Part shown: positions 17,510 to 26,080 of the stretch, piece by piece
How positions within the stretch are numbered: position 1 is the stretch's first letter
Layout: every line of letters starts with the position of its first letter
NCBI GenBank assembly: GCA_903821605.1
Contig: CAIJLZ010000017.1
Location: 1-64,000 of the forward strand
Source: an uncultured Sphingomonadales bacterium
GTDB taxonomy: Bacteria > Pseudomonadota > Alphaproteobacteria > Sphingomonadales > Sphingomonadaceae
Reading direction: 5' to 3'
DNA length: 64,000 nucleotides
The notes under the pieces: generated by a model
Seen by the model: only the letters and a program-made list of their open reading frames with translations
Database searches by the model: none
What the model was told of the DNA's origin: nothing
Translations under genes and position numbers: made by a program

Positions 17510-17559
17510 CAATATCACCGTTTAATTATTGAAAATAAACAGGGATATAGGTGATATTG
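17510..17559. promoter_or_regulatory. Inverted repeat CAATATCACC / GGTGATATTG
   Basis: Two perfect 10-bp complementary arms (17510-17519 and 17550-17559) are separated by a 30-nt AT-rich spacer, 60 nt before the P450 gene. The AT-rich spacer is where a promoter could lie, so paired operators looped across it are plausible. A terminator is less likely, as no T-run follows. Confidence 0.4.
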
Positions 17560-17620
17560 GGTACGACGGGCTGGCGCCAGACAACGCGCGCCAGCGGCAC
17601 GATCAGGAGAGGCTGAGAGG

Positions 17621-18892
17621 ATGACCCAAGACATTGCCGACGCCAGCCTGGATGAATTGACCCTCCTCGATCCAGCCGTGCAGGAATGCCCGTTTCCGCT
17701 CTATGAACGGCTGCTCGCCGACGCCCCGGTGTTTCAGGACCCGAAAGCCGGCTTCTGGGTGGTCAGCCGCTATGACGATATCCGCCGCGTGCTGACGGAC
17801 ACCGCAACGTTCAGCAGTGCGGCAACCATCGAACTGGCGCGGGACACTGTCGCCCCCGAACGGGCAGCCATGGCGCGCCATTTATATCGTGAACAGGGTT
17901 GGGAACCGACGCCGACCCTGTCGTTACAAGATGACCCCCGCCACAAGGAAACACGCGCCATCTTCACCCGGGCCTTGCGGGCGGGCAAGATCAACGCGCT
18001 CGATCCATTCATTCAGGACACCGCACGCGATTTGGTGGCCAAGTTCAAATCGCGGGGTGCGTGCGATGTGATCGCCGAACTGGCCGTGCCATTGCCCCTG
18101 ATCGCGATTTGCAGCCAAGTGGGCGTGCCGCTCGATGATATTTGGAAGATCAAGGGCTGGACCGATGCCTGGGTCAAGCGCTTCAGCATGATGCAGACCG
18201 AGGCAGAAGAACGCGAGAGCATCTCGCAGGAAATTGCCTTTCAGCATTATTTCGAACCGATCATCAACCGGTTGCGCACCGCGCCAGACGGCACCGTGTT
18301 GAGCGACCTCGTCAACCTGCGCCTGTCGGATGGCAGCCAGCTTGGCTATGCCGATATCGTGTCGCACCTTCTGTCCGACCTGTTCGTCGGCGGCAGCGAG
18401 ACATCGACCAATGCGATTGGGGAGGGGGTCTTGCTTCTCTGCCAAAACCCCGAGCAATATGCACTATTAATGAATGATTTAGAGGCGAATCTTCCTGCCT
18501 TTATTGAAGAGGTGCTTCGCCTCCAGTCGCCGGTACAGGGGCTTTATCGCGTGACCACCCGTGAGGTGGAAATCGCGGGTGTTCGCATCCCGGCGCGCTC
18601 ATTGCTCAATCTGCGTTTTGCCGCCGCCAATCGCGACGACCGGCATTTCGGCTGCCCGGCGCAACTCGATCTCGAACGGCCCAATGGGGGCTCGCATCTC
18701 GCCTTTGGATCGGGCGTCCATCACTGCATCGGCGCGCCGCTCGCCCGGCGTGAAATGTATTGGAGTTTCAGAATATTACTGGAAGAAGTTCACAACCTGC
18801 GGCTGGCACCCGGCAAGAATGATCTCACGCATATGCCCGGCCTGATGTTGCGGGCACTCAAGGCACTGCACATTGCATTCGACCCGGCCTGA
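17621..18892 (+). CDS. Cytochrome P450
   Basis: A 423-residue soluble bacterial P450. The I-helix oxygen-activation motif is GGSETST (A/G-G-x-E-T type, about residues 257-263); the K-helix ExxR is in EEVLRLQ; the heme loop is FGSGVHHCIGAPLAR with ligand Cys369. It belongs to a different subfamily from the two CYP101-like P450s in this window, lacking their AGLDTVVNFLGF I-helix. It needs a ferredoxin and reductase: no partner is adjacent, and the only ferredoxin in the window is at 32438-32755. It probably hydroxylates or epoxidises the substrate that the epoxide hydrolase downstream handles. Confidence 0.94.
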   Translation: MTQDIADASLDELTLLDPAVQECPFPLYERLLADAPVFQDPKAGFWVVSRYDDIRRVLTDTATFSSAATIELARDTVAPERAAMARHLYREQGWEPTPTLSLQDDPRHKETRAIFTRALRAGKINALDPFIQDTARDLVAKFKSRGACDVIAELAVPLPLIAICSQVGVPLDDIWKIKGWTDAWVKRFSMMQTEAEERESISQEIAFQHYFEPIINRLRTAPDGTVLSDLVNLRLSDGSQLGYADIVSHLLSDLFVGGSETSTNAIGEGVLLLCQNPEQYALLMNDLEANLPAFIEEVLRLQSPVQGLYRVTTREVEIAGVRIPARSLLNLRFAAANRDDRHFGCPAQLDLERPNGGSHLAFGSGVHHCIGAPLARREMYWSFRILLEEVHNLRLAPGKNDLTHMPGLMLRALKALHIAFDPA

Positions 18893-18921
18893 GCCGATCA
18901 TCATCAAGAGAGGATGACCCG

Positions 18922-20178
18922 ATGAATAGCCTGCTCGCCGCACGCCCGGCCCATGTCCCCGCCGACCATGTTGTCGATTTCGATCTCTATGCGCCGCCCG
19001 AGGCGAAGCAAGATTTTCATGCATCTTGGAAATCGCTGCATGCGCCGGATGTGCCACCAATTGTCTGGACGCCGCGCCATGGCGGCCATTGGATCGTGAC
19101 GCGCAACCCGTTGATCAATGAAGTGATCAGCGATTATACCCGTTTTTCCAACAATAACATCATCATCCCGAAGGAAGCGGCGAAAGATAGTAAGCTGCTG
19201 CCAACCACCATCGATCCGCCGGTCCACCGGCCTTTCCGCAACTTGCTCAATACCAGCCTTGGCCCGAAGACGATCAGCCGCAACGAGCAGCAGGTCCGCG
19301 CCGTGGCGGTCAGGCTGATCGAAGAGATAAGGCGCGATGGCGCGTGCAATTTCACGACCGCCTATGCCGAAAAATTCCCGTTGCAGGTCTTTCTGCAAAT
19401 GATTGACCTGCCACTGGAAGATGCGCCGAAACTCAAGCAATGGTCCGACCAGATGCTGCGCCCGACGCCGGGACGCGATTGGGGGGCGGATCAGAATGGC
19501 TTTGCCTGGGGGGTGCGCCACTTTTTCGAATATCTCACGCCCTATATCGAGGAACGCACCGGCAAGGATGGCGAGGACGTCCTCAGCCGCTTGATCAACG
19601 GCACTATTGATGGCCGCGCGCTCACCCGCCAAGAGGCGCTCCAGCTCTCCGCACAAGTGCTAATTGCCGGTCTCGACACCGTCGTCAATTTCCTCGGCTT
19701 TGCGATGCTCTATCTCGCAACCCATGACGAGGCCCGGCGGCAGTTGGTGAATGACCCCGGCCTGATCCCGGCAGCGATCGAGGAAATGGTGCGCCGCTTC
19801 GGTGTCGTGACCATCGGCCGTGAAGTGGTGCACGACATGGAATATGCCGGGGTGCAGCTCAAGGCCGGCGACATGGTCGCCATTCCGACCCAATTGAGCG
19901 GGCTTGATGACCGGGTAAACGATAATCCGATGCACGTGGATTTTCACCGATCAGCGGCGGAACATACCAGCTTTGGCAATGGCCCACATCGTTGTCCGGG
20001 GGCGCATCTCGCCCGGCTCGAAATCCGGGTGACGCTTGAAGAATGGCTGTCGCGCATCCCCGAATTCGCGGTTGCGCCGGGGCAAGAGGTACGCTTCACT
20101 GGCGGCATCGTCGCTGTGGTCGATGCCTTGCCGTTGGTATGGGACGTCGCCACCACCCGCGACATTGCGGCCGCCTGA
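18922..20178 (+). CDS. Cytochrome P450, CYP101 (P450cam)-like
   Basis: A 418-residue P450 whose I-helix IAGLDTVVNFLGF and following region nearly copy P450cam (GGLDTVVNFLSF). The heme loop is FGNGPHRCPGAHLAR with Cys358, and the C-terminal LPLVWD also fits that family. The CYP101 family, found in terpenoid- and aromatic-degrading proteobacteria including Novosphingobium, hydroxylates terpenoids and norisoprenoids. It is a close paralog of the P450 at 31157-32395, sharing the same I-helix and a DFDxYAPP N-terminal segment. It follows the first P450 by 29 nt and is 20 nt from the epoxide hydrolase start. Confidence 0.93.
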   Translation: MNSLLAARPAHVPADHVVDFDLYAPPEAKQDFHASWKSLHAPDVPPIVWTPRHGGHWIVTRNPLINEVISDYTRFSNNNIIIPKEAAKDSKLLPTTIDPPVHRPFRNLLNTSLGPKTISRNEQQVRAVAVRLIEEIRRDGACNFTTAYAEKFPLQVFLQMIDLPLEDAPKLKQWSDQMLRPTPGRDWGADQNGFAWGVRHFFEYLTPYIEERTGKDGEDVLSRLINGTIDGRALTRQEALQLSAQVLIAGLDTVVNFLGFAMLYLATHDEARRQLVNDPGLIPAAIEEMVRRFGVVTIGREVVHDMEYAGVQLKAGDMVAIPTQLSGLDDRVNDNPMHVDFHRSAAEHTSFGNGPHRCPGAHLARLEIRVTLEEWLSRIPEFAVAPGQEVRFTGGIVAVVDALPLVWDVATTRDIAAA

Positions 20179-20201
20179 ACCGGTTTGCGCAGGAGAGAAT
20201 G

Positions 20202-21362
20202 ATGAGCGTCGAACCCTTTACGATCCATATTCCGGATGATGAATTAGCGGAATTGCAGCGCCGCCTGAAAGCCACGCGCTGGGCCGATGATTATGGCAAT
20301 GCGGATTGGGGTTATGGCGTCGAAAAAACCTGGCTGCAATCAATGGTCGATTATTGGGCCCATGATTTTGACTGGCGAGCACAGGAAGCCACAATCAACC
20401 GCTTCCCACAATTCCGGACGATGATCGACGGCATCCAGATCCATTTCATCCATGCCAAGGGCAAGGGGCCTAATCCCAAGCCGATCATCCTGACCCATGG
20501 CTGGCCGTGGACTTTTTGGGACTGGAAAGATGTCATCGACCGGCTGACCGATCCGGCAGCTTATGGCGGCAGCGAAGACGACGCGTTCGACGTGGTGGTG
20601 CCCTCGCTCCCCGGTTTCGGCTTTTCGGTACCGCTGCGAACCACCAACATCGGCGCGCGCGAAACGGCGGGGCTATGGGTCAAGTTGATGCAGGAAAAGC
20701 TGGGCTACGGCAAATTCGCCGCCGCCGGAGGGGACTGGGGCGCATTGGTCACCTCTGATCTTGGCCATCTCTACCCCGAGGCGGTGACAGGCATTTATCT
20801 GACCTTACCGCTGATGACCGGGTTGCTGGGCTTACTGGCCGATCCGAACATCGAATTCGCCCCGAACGAACAATGGATGGCGGCGCGCAACCGGGAAGCG
20901 CAACCGTTGATCTCCAGCCATGTCGCCGTCCATGTCGCCGATCCGCAGACGCTGGCCTATGCCATGGCAGATTCGCCCGTCGGCACCGCTGCTTGGATTT
21001 GGGAACGTCGCCGGGCGTGGAGCGACTGCAAGGGCGATCTCGTCGCGCTGCATGGTCGGGATTTTCTCTGCACCACGGCGTCAATCTACTGGTTCAACAA
21101 GTCAATCGGCACGTCATTCCGCTTTTATGCGGATCATTTCCGTCGGCCATGGGAACCAATCCATGACCGCAAGCCGATGATCCCGGTGCCAACCGGTGTC
21201 GCCATTTCGCCCAAGGAAGTGGTGATGGTGCCGCGTGCCCTGATCCAGGAGCGCTGCAATCTTCAGCGCTACACCCTGTTCGACCATGGCGGCCATTTCG
21301 CCCCCGCCGAAAATCCCGAAGGCGTCGCCAGCGAATTGCAGGCGTTTTTCCGGGACAAATAA
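20202..21362 (+). CDS. Epoxide hydrolase (alpha/beta hydrolase with EHN domain)
   Basis: A 386-residue protein starting at ATG 20202 (adjacent ATG 20199 is equivalent) after AGGAGAG. The N-terminal EHN domain (IPDDELAELQRRLKATRWADD) is followed by the hydrolase core: oxyanion-hole motif HGWPWTFWDW (about 89-98), nucleophile elbow GGDWGA with the catalytic Asp, and the C-terminal His in FDHGGHFAPAENPE. The Asp nucleophile with an HGWP motif is the pattern of microsomal-type epoxide hydrolases (juvenile-hormone and limonene-type relatives). It would open an epoxide made by one of the two P450s directly upstream, giving a vicinal diol. Confidence 0.92.
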   Translation: MSVEPFTIHIPDDELAELQRRLKATRWADDYGNADWGYGVEKTWLQSMVDYWAHDFDWRAQEATINRFPQFRTMIDGIQIHFIHAKGKGPNPKPIILTHGWPWTFWDWKDVIDRLTDPAAYGGSEDDAFDVVVPSLPGFGFSVPLRTTNIGARETAGLWVKLMQEKLGYGKFAAAGGDWGALVTSDLGHLYPEAVTGIYLTLPLMTGLLGLLADPNIEFAPNEQWMAARNREAQPLISSHVAVHVADPQTLAYAMADSPVGTAAWIWERRRAWSDCKGDLVALHGRDFLCTTASIYWFNKSIGTSFRFYADHFRRPWEPIHDRKPMIPVPTGVAISPKEVVMVPRALIQERCNLQRYTLFDHGGHFAPAENPEGVASELQAFFRDK

Positions 21363-21432
21363 GGCAGGCAACGGACGACCATCCCGGGCTGGAACAACGG
21401 CGCTGGCCGCGCCTCAATCAACCCAAGAGCAC

Positions 21433-23709
21433 TCAATAGGCGAAGCGCAGACCTGCCCGCCATTGCCGAGGCGCGCCGGGTGCAAGGCTGCGCGGGTCGG
21501 ATGCGCCGGGGACTTCGGCGATGTGGATCTCGCTCACATCGGCATAAGTGCCGAAGCTGGCATCATCGCGGTCGAACAGGTTGCGGATTTCGCCGAACAA
21601 TTGCACCCCATGACCGAGTTCAAGCCCGCCGCGCAGATCGACGCGGACATAGCCGGCCAACATCTGTCCCGCGTTATTCTCATCCCCCAACAAGCGCTGG
21701 CGCGACCGCGCGATCAGGTCGCCACCCATTTGCCAGCCGCGCCCTTGATGCTCAACCGTCACCACCAACCCGTGTCGGGCAATGCCCGGCATGCGGTTGC
21801 CATGGGCGACCATGATCAGCCCATCCTCATCCGCCGCCGGGTTGGCGGGGCTGGAAATGGTGAAATCGCTGCGAAAGCGGGCATCGGTAAAGGCGTAACT
21901 CAGCGCCATGGTCCAGCGCCCGGCCCGGGCCTTGAGCATCGCCTCGATCCCCTGTCGCCGCGTGCCGCCGACATTGCGGAAATAGGCGCGCCCACGAATG
22001 GCCGAGGCGACATGCTGGATGTCGTCGCGGCTATCGCTGCGCCAGCCCGCCAGCGACCAATCGAGCCGCACCGCGCCCAGTTGCGTTCGCCCATTTGCCC
22101 CAGTCTCCCAGTTGCGAGCAATGACCTGACGCAGCGGCGGGTCGGCGATGAAGAAATTGGCGAGGCTGCATGGAGCCGCCTCATCGGCACAGGAAAGTTC
22201 CGCCGGGGTCGGCGCACGATTGGTCTCGGCATAGCCCGCGCGCAGAGCGAGGCCTTCCCCGCCATCATAGTCGAATTCAACGCCGGGGTTGAGCCGGTTG
22301 AACCGGTGGAGACCATTGAGCGCGGTGCCAATCCGGTCATCCAGACGGATCCGGGCATGATTGTAACGCAGCCCGATTTCCGCACTCAGGCCGGGCAAGA
22401 GCGGCAACCGGTCCTGCACAAACAGCCCCCCATAGCGGGTTCGGGCGAGCAGGCTGACGGGGGCGAGCAGGCCATCGGCTTGATCAATGATCGGGCCTAG
22501 GCCGACCACCTCGCGGTTGGTGATCAGTTCAGCCAGTTCAGACGAGGCGGTGAAAGCGGTGCGACTGACATCGAGGCTTACGCCTAGAACGAGCAAATTT
22601 TCGCCCGCGCCAAGCGGGCGGCGGTCGCTCAACTGGATCAGCACACCAGCGGCGCGACTATGGGCTGCACTGCGATTGAGCAGGCCGTAATCATCTGCCC
22701 CGGTGGTGGCCAAGGAATTGCCCGTGCCATCGGTCAGCCGCGTGCCGTCCTCATCGAGGCAAAGCACGTCGCCGTCATCAGGGCAGGGGGCAAAATCCGC
22801 TGCATCGCCGTTCAGGCTATGGCTGTTGATCCGCTGAGCATAGAGCGTCGCCTCCACCCGGACATGATCCGACAATTGCATCCAAGGATGCAAGCTGGCG
22901 AGCAGATAGCGATGATCGCCGCGATCCGGCCAGGTCAGCACGGCACGCCGATTGACCGCGAGCAGTTCAACCGGCGTCACGCCAAGCCCGGACAACTGGG
23001 TATCGGCGGCAACCAACTTGGCATGCGCACCGGCGGTCGCGCCATCCACGCCAATATCGCCATAGCCGTTCCACAGCCGGGAAGGGCTATGTGCGCGCCA
23101 GCCTTGCTCGCGCCGGAACTGGATCGCGCCATAGCCGCTCCATTGGCCGCGCGCGCCACCCCCGGCGAGGCTGGCGTCGGCCAGACCGTCACTGCCGCCG
23201 GTGAGGCTGGCCTCTAGCCCCGGATCCTTCGCCCCGGTGCGGGTATCGATCACCAGTGCGCCGCCCAGCGCGTTCAGCCCATAGACCGGGCTGGCATCCA
23301 GCAAGCTGACCTGCCGGATCGCTGCGTCCGGTAGCAGATCAAGTGCGACCGTATCGCCGAACGGCTGGTTGAAACGCACCCCGTCAAGATAGGCCGCCAG
23401 CCCTTGGGCCTGACCTTGCAGCCCAGAGGCGGTGAAACCACGATAGACGAGATTGGGTTGCCAACCCGTACCCTGCGGATCCTGCAAGGTGATGGCCGCC
23501 GATCCGCGCGCGAGCGCCGACACGAGATCGGGATGACCCGCTCGTGCGATATCATCGGCCGAGAAACCGAGCGCATCATCGGCATCCATCCCGCCGCCCG
23601 GTGCCGTTACAATGATCGTCGTGTCATCCGGCGCGGCGGTGGCGGCGGCCCATGCCGGCAACGGCACGGCCATGGCCAGCAACAGCGCGGTCCGGTAACC
23701 CGTCATCAT
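21433..23709 (-). CDS. TonB-dependent receptor (second of a tandem pair)
   Basis: A 758-residue receptor starting at ATG 23709, which overlaps the TGA of the upstream receptor gene. The signal peptide ends near PAWAA, followed by TTIIVTAPGGG as a TonB-box-like segment. The plug domain (LVYRGFTASGLQGQAQGLAAYLDGVRFNQPFGD region, residues about 85-118, cited by its YRGF and YLDGVR cores) and barrel are complete, ending in Tyr (LRFAY). Unlike the catabolic receptors at 2840 and 44967 it lacks the VTARK box. Translational coupling to a second receptor is uncommon and suggests the two serve related ligands. Confidence 0.92.
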   Translation of the reverse strand: MMTGYRTALLLAMAVPLPAWAAATAAPDDTTIIVTAPGGGMDADDALGFSADDIARAGHPDLVSALARGSAAITLQDPQGTGWQPNLVYRGFTASGLQGQAQGLAAYLDGVRFNQPFGDTVALDLLPDAAIRQVSLLDASPVYGLNALGGALVIDTRTGAKDPGLEASLTGGSDGLADASLAGGGARGQWSGYGAIQFRREQGWRAHSPSRLWNGYGDIGVDGATAGAHAKLVAADTQLSGLGVTPVELLAVNRRAVLTWPDRGDHRYLLASLHPWMQLSDHVRVEATLYAQRINSHSLNGDAADFAPCPDDGDVLCLDEDGTRLTDGTGNSLATTGADDYGLLNRSAAHSRAAGVLIQLSDRRPLGAGENLLVLGVSLDVSRTAFTASSELAELITNREVVGLGPIIDQADGLLAPVSLLARTRYGGLFVQDRLPLLPGLSAEIGLRYNHARIRLDDRIGTALNGLHRFNRLNPGVEFDYDGGEGLALRAGYAETNRAPTPAELSCADEAAPCSLANFFIADPPLRQVIARNWETGANGRTQLGAVRLDWSLAGWRSDSRDDIQHVASAIRGRAYFRNVGGTRRQGIEAMLKARAGRWTMALSYAFTDARFRSDFTISSPANPAADEDGLIMVAHGNRMPGIARHGLVVTVEHQGRGWQMGGDLIARSRQRLLGDENNAGQMLAGYVRVDLRGGLELGHGVQLFGEIRNLFDRDDASFGTYADVSEIHIAEVPGASDPRSLAPGAPRQWRAGLRFAY

Positions 23710-25694
23710 CGTTCGAAACGCATGCCGATCCAAAAGGTGCGTGGCGTGCCGAGATCGATGGAACCGCCTGCGTTACGCGTCATCACCTGTGCGTCGAACA
23801 GATTTTCAACCCGACCGATCACCGCGACCCCCTTGATGACGGGAAGGCGGGCATAGCCGTCGATCGTCAGCGCATGGCGCAGCACATCCGTCTGAAGGTC
23901 GTCTTCATATTGCCGGTCAACATAGCGCATGGTGGCGGAGAAGCTCGGGCCATCAGCGGGCATCCAGCCGATGGTCGCACTCGCCGCATGGCGCGGGGTC
24001 TGGGCGGGGATGAAGCCGTCAAAGGCGAGGCCCGGCGCATGGACGCGGCTATGGGTATAGGCATAAGACGCGTTCAGCACGACATTGCCGGTCCGCGCCT
24101 CGGCCCCCAATTCAATCCCGCGCGCGACGATGGCATCAACATTCTGGCGTTGGCGCGTGGTCGGGGTCAGCGTCACATTGGCAATGGCATCTTCCAGCCG
24201 GTTATAGAACAATGTCGCCGAGAGCTTCACCCCGGCAAGCGGGGTGACATCGGTGCCAATCTCGACGCCCTTGAGCTTTTCAGGCTGCAAATTCGCATTG
24301 GCGAAGGTGTCGATCGGGAAGACCTTGAAGCCGCGATAAAGCTCGTTGAGCGTCGGCAGACGGAAACCGGTATAGGCCGCGCCGCGCAGGGCCACCGCGT
24401 CCGATGGACGATAGACCGCACCGGCGCGCAACGAGGATTCCCAGCCGCTACGGTTCGGATAAAAGGTGCTGCTGGTCGGCGTGCCACCGGCATCGGTTTT
24501 CAGCAATTCCCCCTGGTTGATCGTCCAGTGATCAGCCCGCGCGCCACCGGTCAGCACCACCGGGCCCAGCGTCCAGCTATCTTCGATAAATAGCCCGGCC
24601 ACCGTCTGATTGCCGCTGGCATGGCGACGTTCGGAAATATTGCCGCTGCGATAGGCGTCTTCATACATGTCGCCCTTGGCATGGCGCATGTCGCCACCCA
24701 GCCGCAACACATGGTCACTACCAACCGGCGGACGCAGTTCAATTTTGCCGCCTAGGCCGGTCGCGGGCGTATCGCGTTGATCGAGCGAGATCGCATAAGG
24801 TGCAGACGACGCAATAACGATGTTGGTGAAATTGCGGTGTTGGCCATAGGCCACCGCATCAAACGCCCAAGGCCCTTGCGAGACGAGGCGCAGGCTGAAA
24901 TCTTCGCCCTTGCTGCTGTTATCGGCCCCACGGAAGCGCAGGGTGCGATGGTCGCGAAACACCAGCGCATTGGCCTGGAGTTCAAGCGTGTCGGACAGGG
25001 GTTGGACAACCCGGCCCGAAGTCGACCAGCTCTTATAGCGCGCCGGCACGGTGATTCCGGCGATACGCTGACTAACCGGCGTGGTCTGGAAACCGTCGCC
25101 ACGATCCCAGCGGCCAGAGATCATGGCATAGCCTTCGCCCAGCGAGGGGGCAAAGGTGCCCGATAATTCGGTCGACGCGCGGCTGCCATAGAAGCCGGTG
25201 GCTGAGAGCAACGGCAATTGGTCGCGGGTGGCGCTCGCCATCTCGATTGTACCGGCAACTGCGCCCGAGCCAAAAGCACCAACCCCGCCACCGCGTGTTA
25301 CCCGCACCCCCGAAAGGCGTTCAGGCACCAGCGCCGAATAGGGGATATGGCCGAAAAACGGGTCGGCCATCGGGACGCCATCAAGCAAGACAAGCGCCCG
25401 GCTTGATGCATTGCCGCCCAGCGCGCGGAGCGTTGCGCCCTGTGCCGTGGGATTGGACGCGCGGCTATCCGAGCGGCGGAACTGTTGGAACCCCGCCACA
25501 TCACCCAGCAGATTTTCAATCCGGGACGAAGCCGCATTGACCAGCCGGTCGCGATTGACCTCGGTCTGGTCATAGGCTGGCGTCCCCGGCGGCAGCGGCA
25601 GGCCACCCCCGCGTACAATGATGTCATTACCATCGGCCAGCGCCGGCGAACTGATCAATAAAGCGAAGAGCGGCAGGCAGCGAGAACGCGTCAT
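23706..25694 (-). CDS. TonB-dependent receptor (first of a tandem pair)
   Basis: A 662-residue receptor from ATG 25694; an in-frame GTG at 25718 is possible, but the ATG opens a clean signal peptide (TRSRCLPLFALLISSPALA). The mature end has NDIIVRGGGLPL, then a plug with LRALGGNASSRALVLLDGVPMADPFFG and VTRGGGVGAFGSGAVAG around residues 90-150 (cores only). The barrel ends FWIGMRFER. It is smaller than the polysaccharide- or aromatic-type receptors here and more like metal-chelate or vitamin receptors. A Cys-rich short ORF and a strong hairpin lie in its leader (25735-25850), pointing to attenuation-type control. Confidence 0.92.
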   Translation of the reverse strand: MTRSRCLPLFALLISSPALADGNDIIVRGGGLPLPPGTPAYDQTEVNRDRLVNAASSRIENLLGDVAGFQQFRRSDSRASNPTAQGATLRALGGNASSRALVLLDGVPMADPFFGHIPYSALVPERLSGVRVTRGGGVGAFGSGAVAGTIEMASATRDQLPLLSATGFYGSRASTELSGTFAPSLGEGYAMISGRWDRGDGFQTTPVSQRIAGITVPARYKSWSTSGRVVQPLSDTLELQANALVFRDHRTLRFRGADNSSKGEDFSLRLVSQGPWAFDAVAYGQHRNFTNIVIASSAPYAISLDQRDTPATGLGGKIELRPPVGSDHVLRLGGDMRHAKGDMYEDAYRSGNISERRHASGNQTVAGLFIEDSWTLGPVVLTGGARADHWTINQGELLKTDAGGTPTSSTFYPNRSGWESSLRAGAVYRPSDAVALRGAAYTGFRLPTLNELYRGFKVFPIDTFANANLQPEKLKGVEIGTDVTPLAGVKLSATLFYNRLEDAIANVTLTPTTRQRQNVDAIVARGIELGAEARTGNVVLNASYAYTHSRVHAPGLAFDGFIPAQTPRHAASATIGWMPADGPSFSATMRYVDRQYEDDLQTDVLRHALTIDGYARLPVIKGVAVIGRVENLFDAQVMTRNAGGSIDLGTPRTFWIGMRFER

Positions 25695-25734
25695 GGTGGT
25701 GAGATTCCTCTCGATCACGCATAAGATAATGCAG

Positions 25735-25759
25735 GGCGGCTTTCGCCTGAAAAGCCGCC
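25735..25759. promoter_or_regulatory. Leader hairpin before the tandem receptors
   Basis: GGCGGCTTT (25735-25743) and AAAGCCGCC (25751-25759) form a perfect 9-bp stem with a 7-nt loop. On the minus-strand transcript it lies between the stop codon of the Cys-rich short ORF and the receptor start. No T-run follows, so it is a candidate translational or Rho-related switch element rather than a simple terminator. Confidence 0.5.
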
Positions 25760-25763
25760 TTGA

Positions 25764-25850
25764 TCAAGTGGTCGTCAGAAAAAGAGGCGGGCACCTGTCG
25801 CAAGGACAGCACGCTTGCTCTCGCACGTGAGGCGCATCATGGGTGCACAT
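25764..25850 (-). CDS. Candidate Cys-rich leader peptide, 28 residues
   Basis: A short reverse-strand ORF: ATG at 25850, TGA at 25764-25766. A GAGGAAGG ribosome-binding site lies about 11 nt upstream. The peptide begins MCTHDAPHVREQ and then has CCPCDRC (residues 14-20), so it holds five Cys and two His in 28 residues, and it ends in Thr-Thr-Thr. It sits 70 nt upstream of the tandem TonB receptor genes, followed by a strong hairpin. This is the arrangement of regulatory upstream ORFs that sense cysteine supply or a metal, such as the copper-responsive cruR ORF before a TonB receptor in Bordetella. I know of no described family matching it. The coding status is inferred from composition and position. 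Confidence 0.55.
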   Translation of the reverse strand: MCTHDAPHVREQACCPCDRCPPLFLTTT

Positions 25851-25976
25851 TGTCGTCGGGACCTTCCTCTTTACACGAGAGTCCCATTTTATTTAACATA
25901 AGATATATTATCGATCTTTATAGTGGCGCGGACCGCATGGCGCGGATACTCATGATGGCCCGCATGATTGCCATGG

Positions 25977-26006
25977 GTGACACTTTACCCGCTGGCAAAG
26001 TGTCAC
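25977..26006. promoter_or_regulatory. Inverted repeat GTGACACTTT-N10-AAAGTGTCAC
   Basis: A perfect 10-bp inverted repeat with a 10-nt spacer (25977-25986 and 25997-26006), 75 nt upstream of the hypothetical gene at 26081. The symmetry and position suggest an operator, perhaps autoregulation by that winged-helix-like protein, or a hairpin in its leader. The remaining 25851-25976 is AT-rich divergent promoter DNA with no visible gene. Confidence 0.45.
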
Positions 26007-26080
26007 TGCCGACAAAATGACCAGCGCATGTGCATGGGGGATTCACAACGACCCCTTTATGTGCTTGATTCAGTCCCGCT

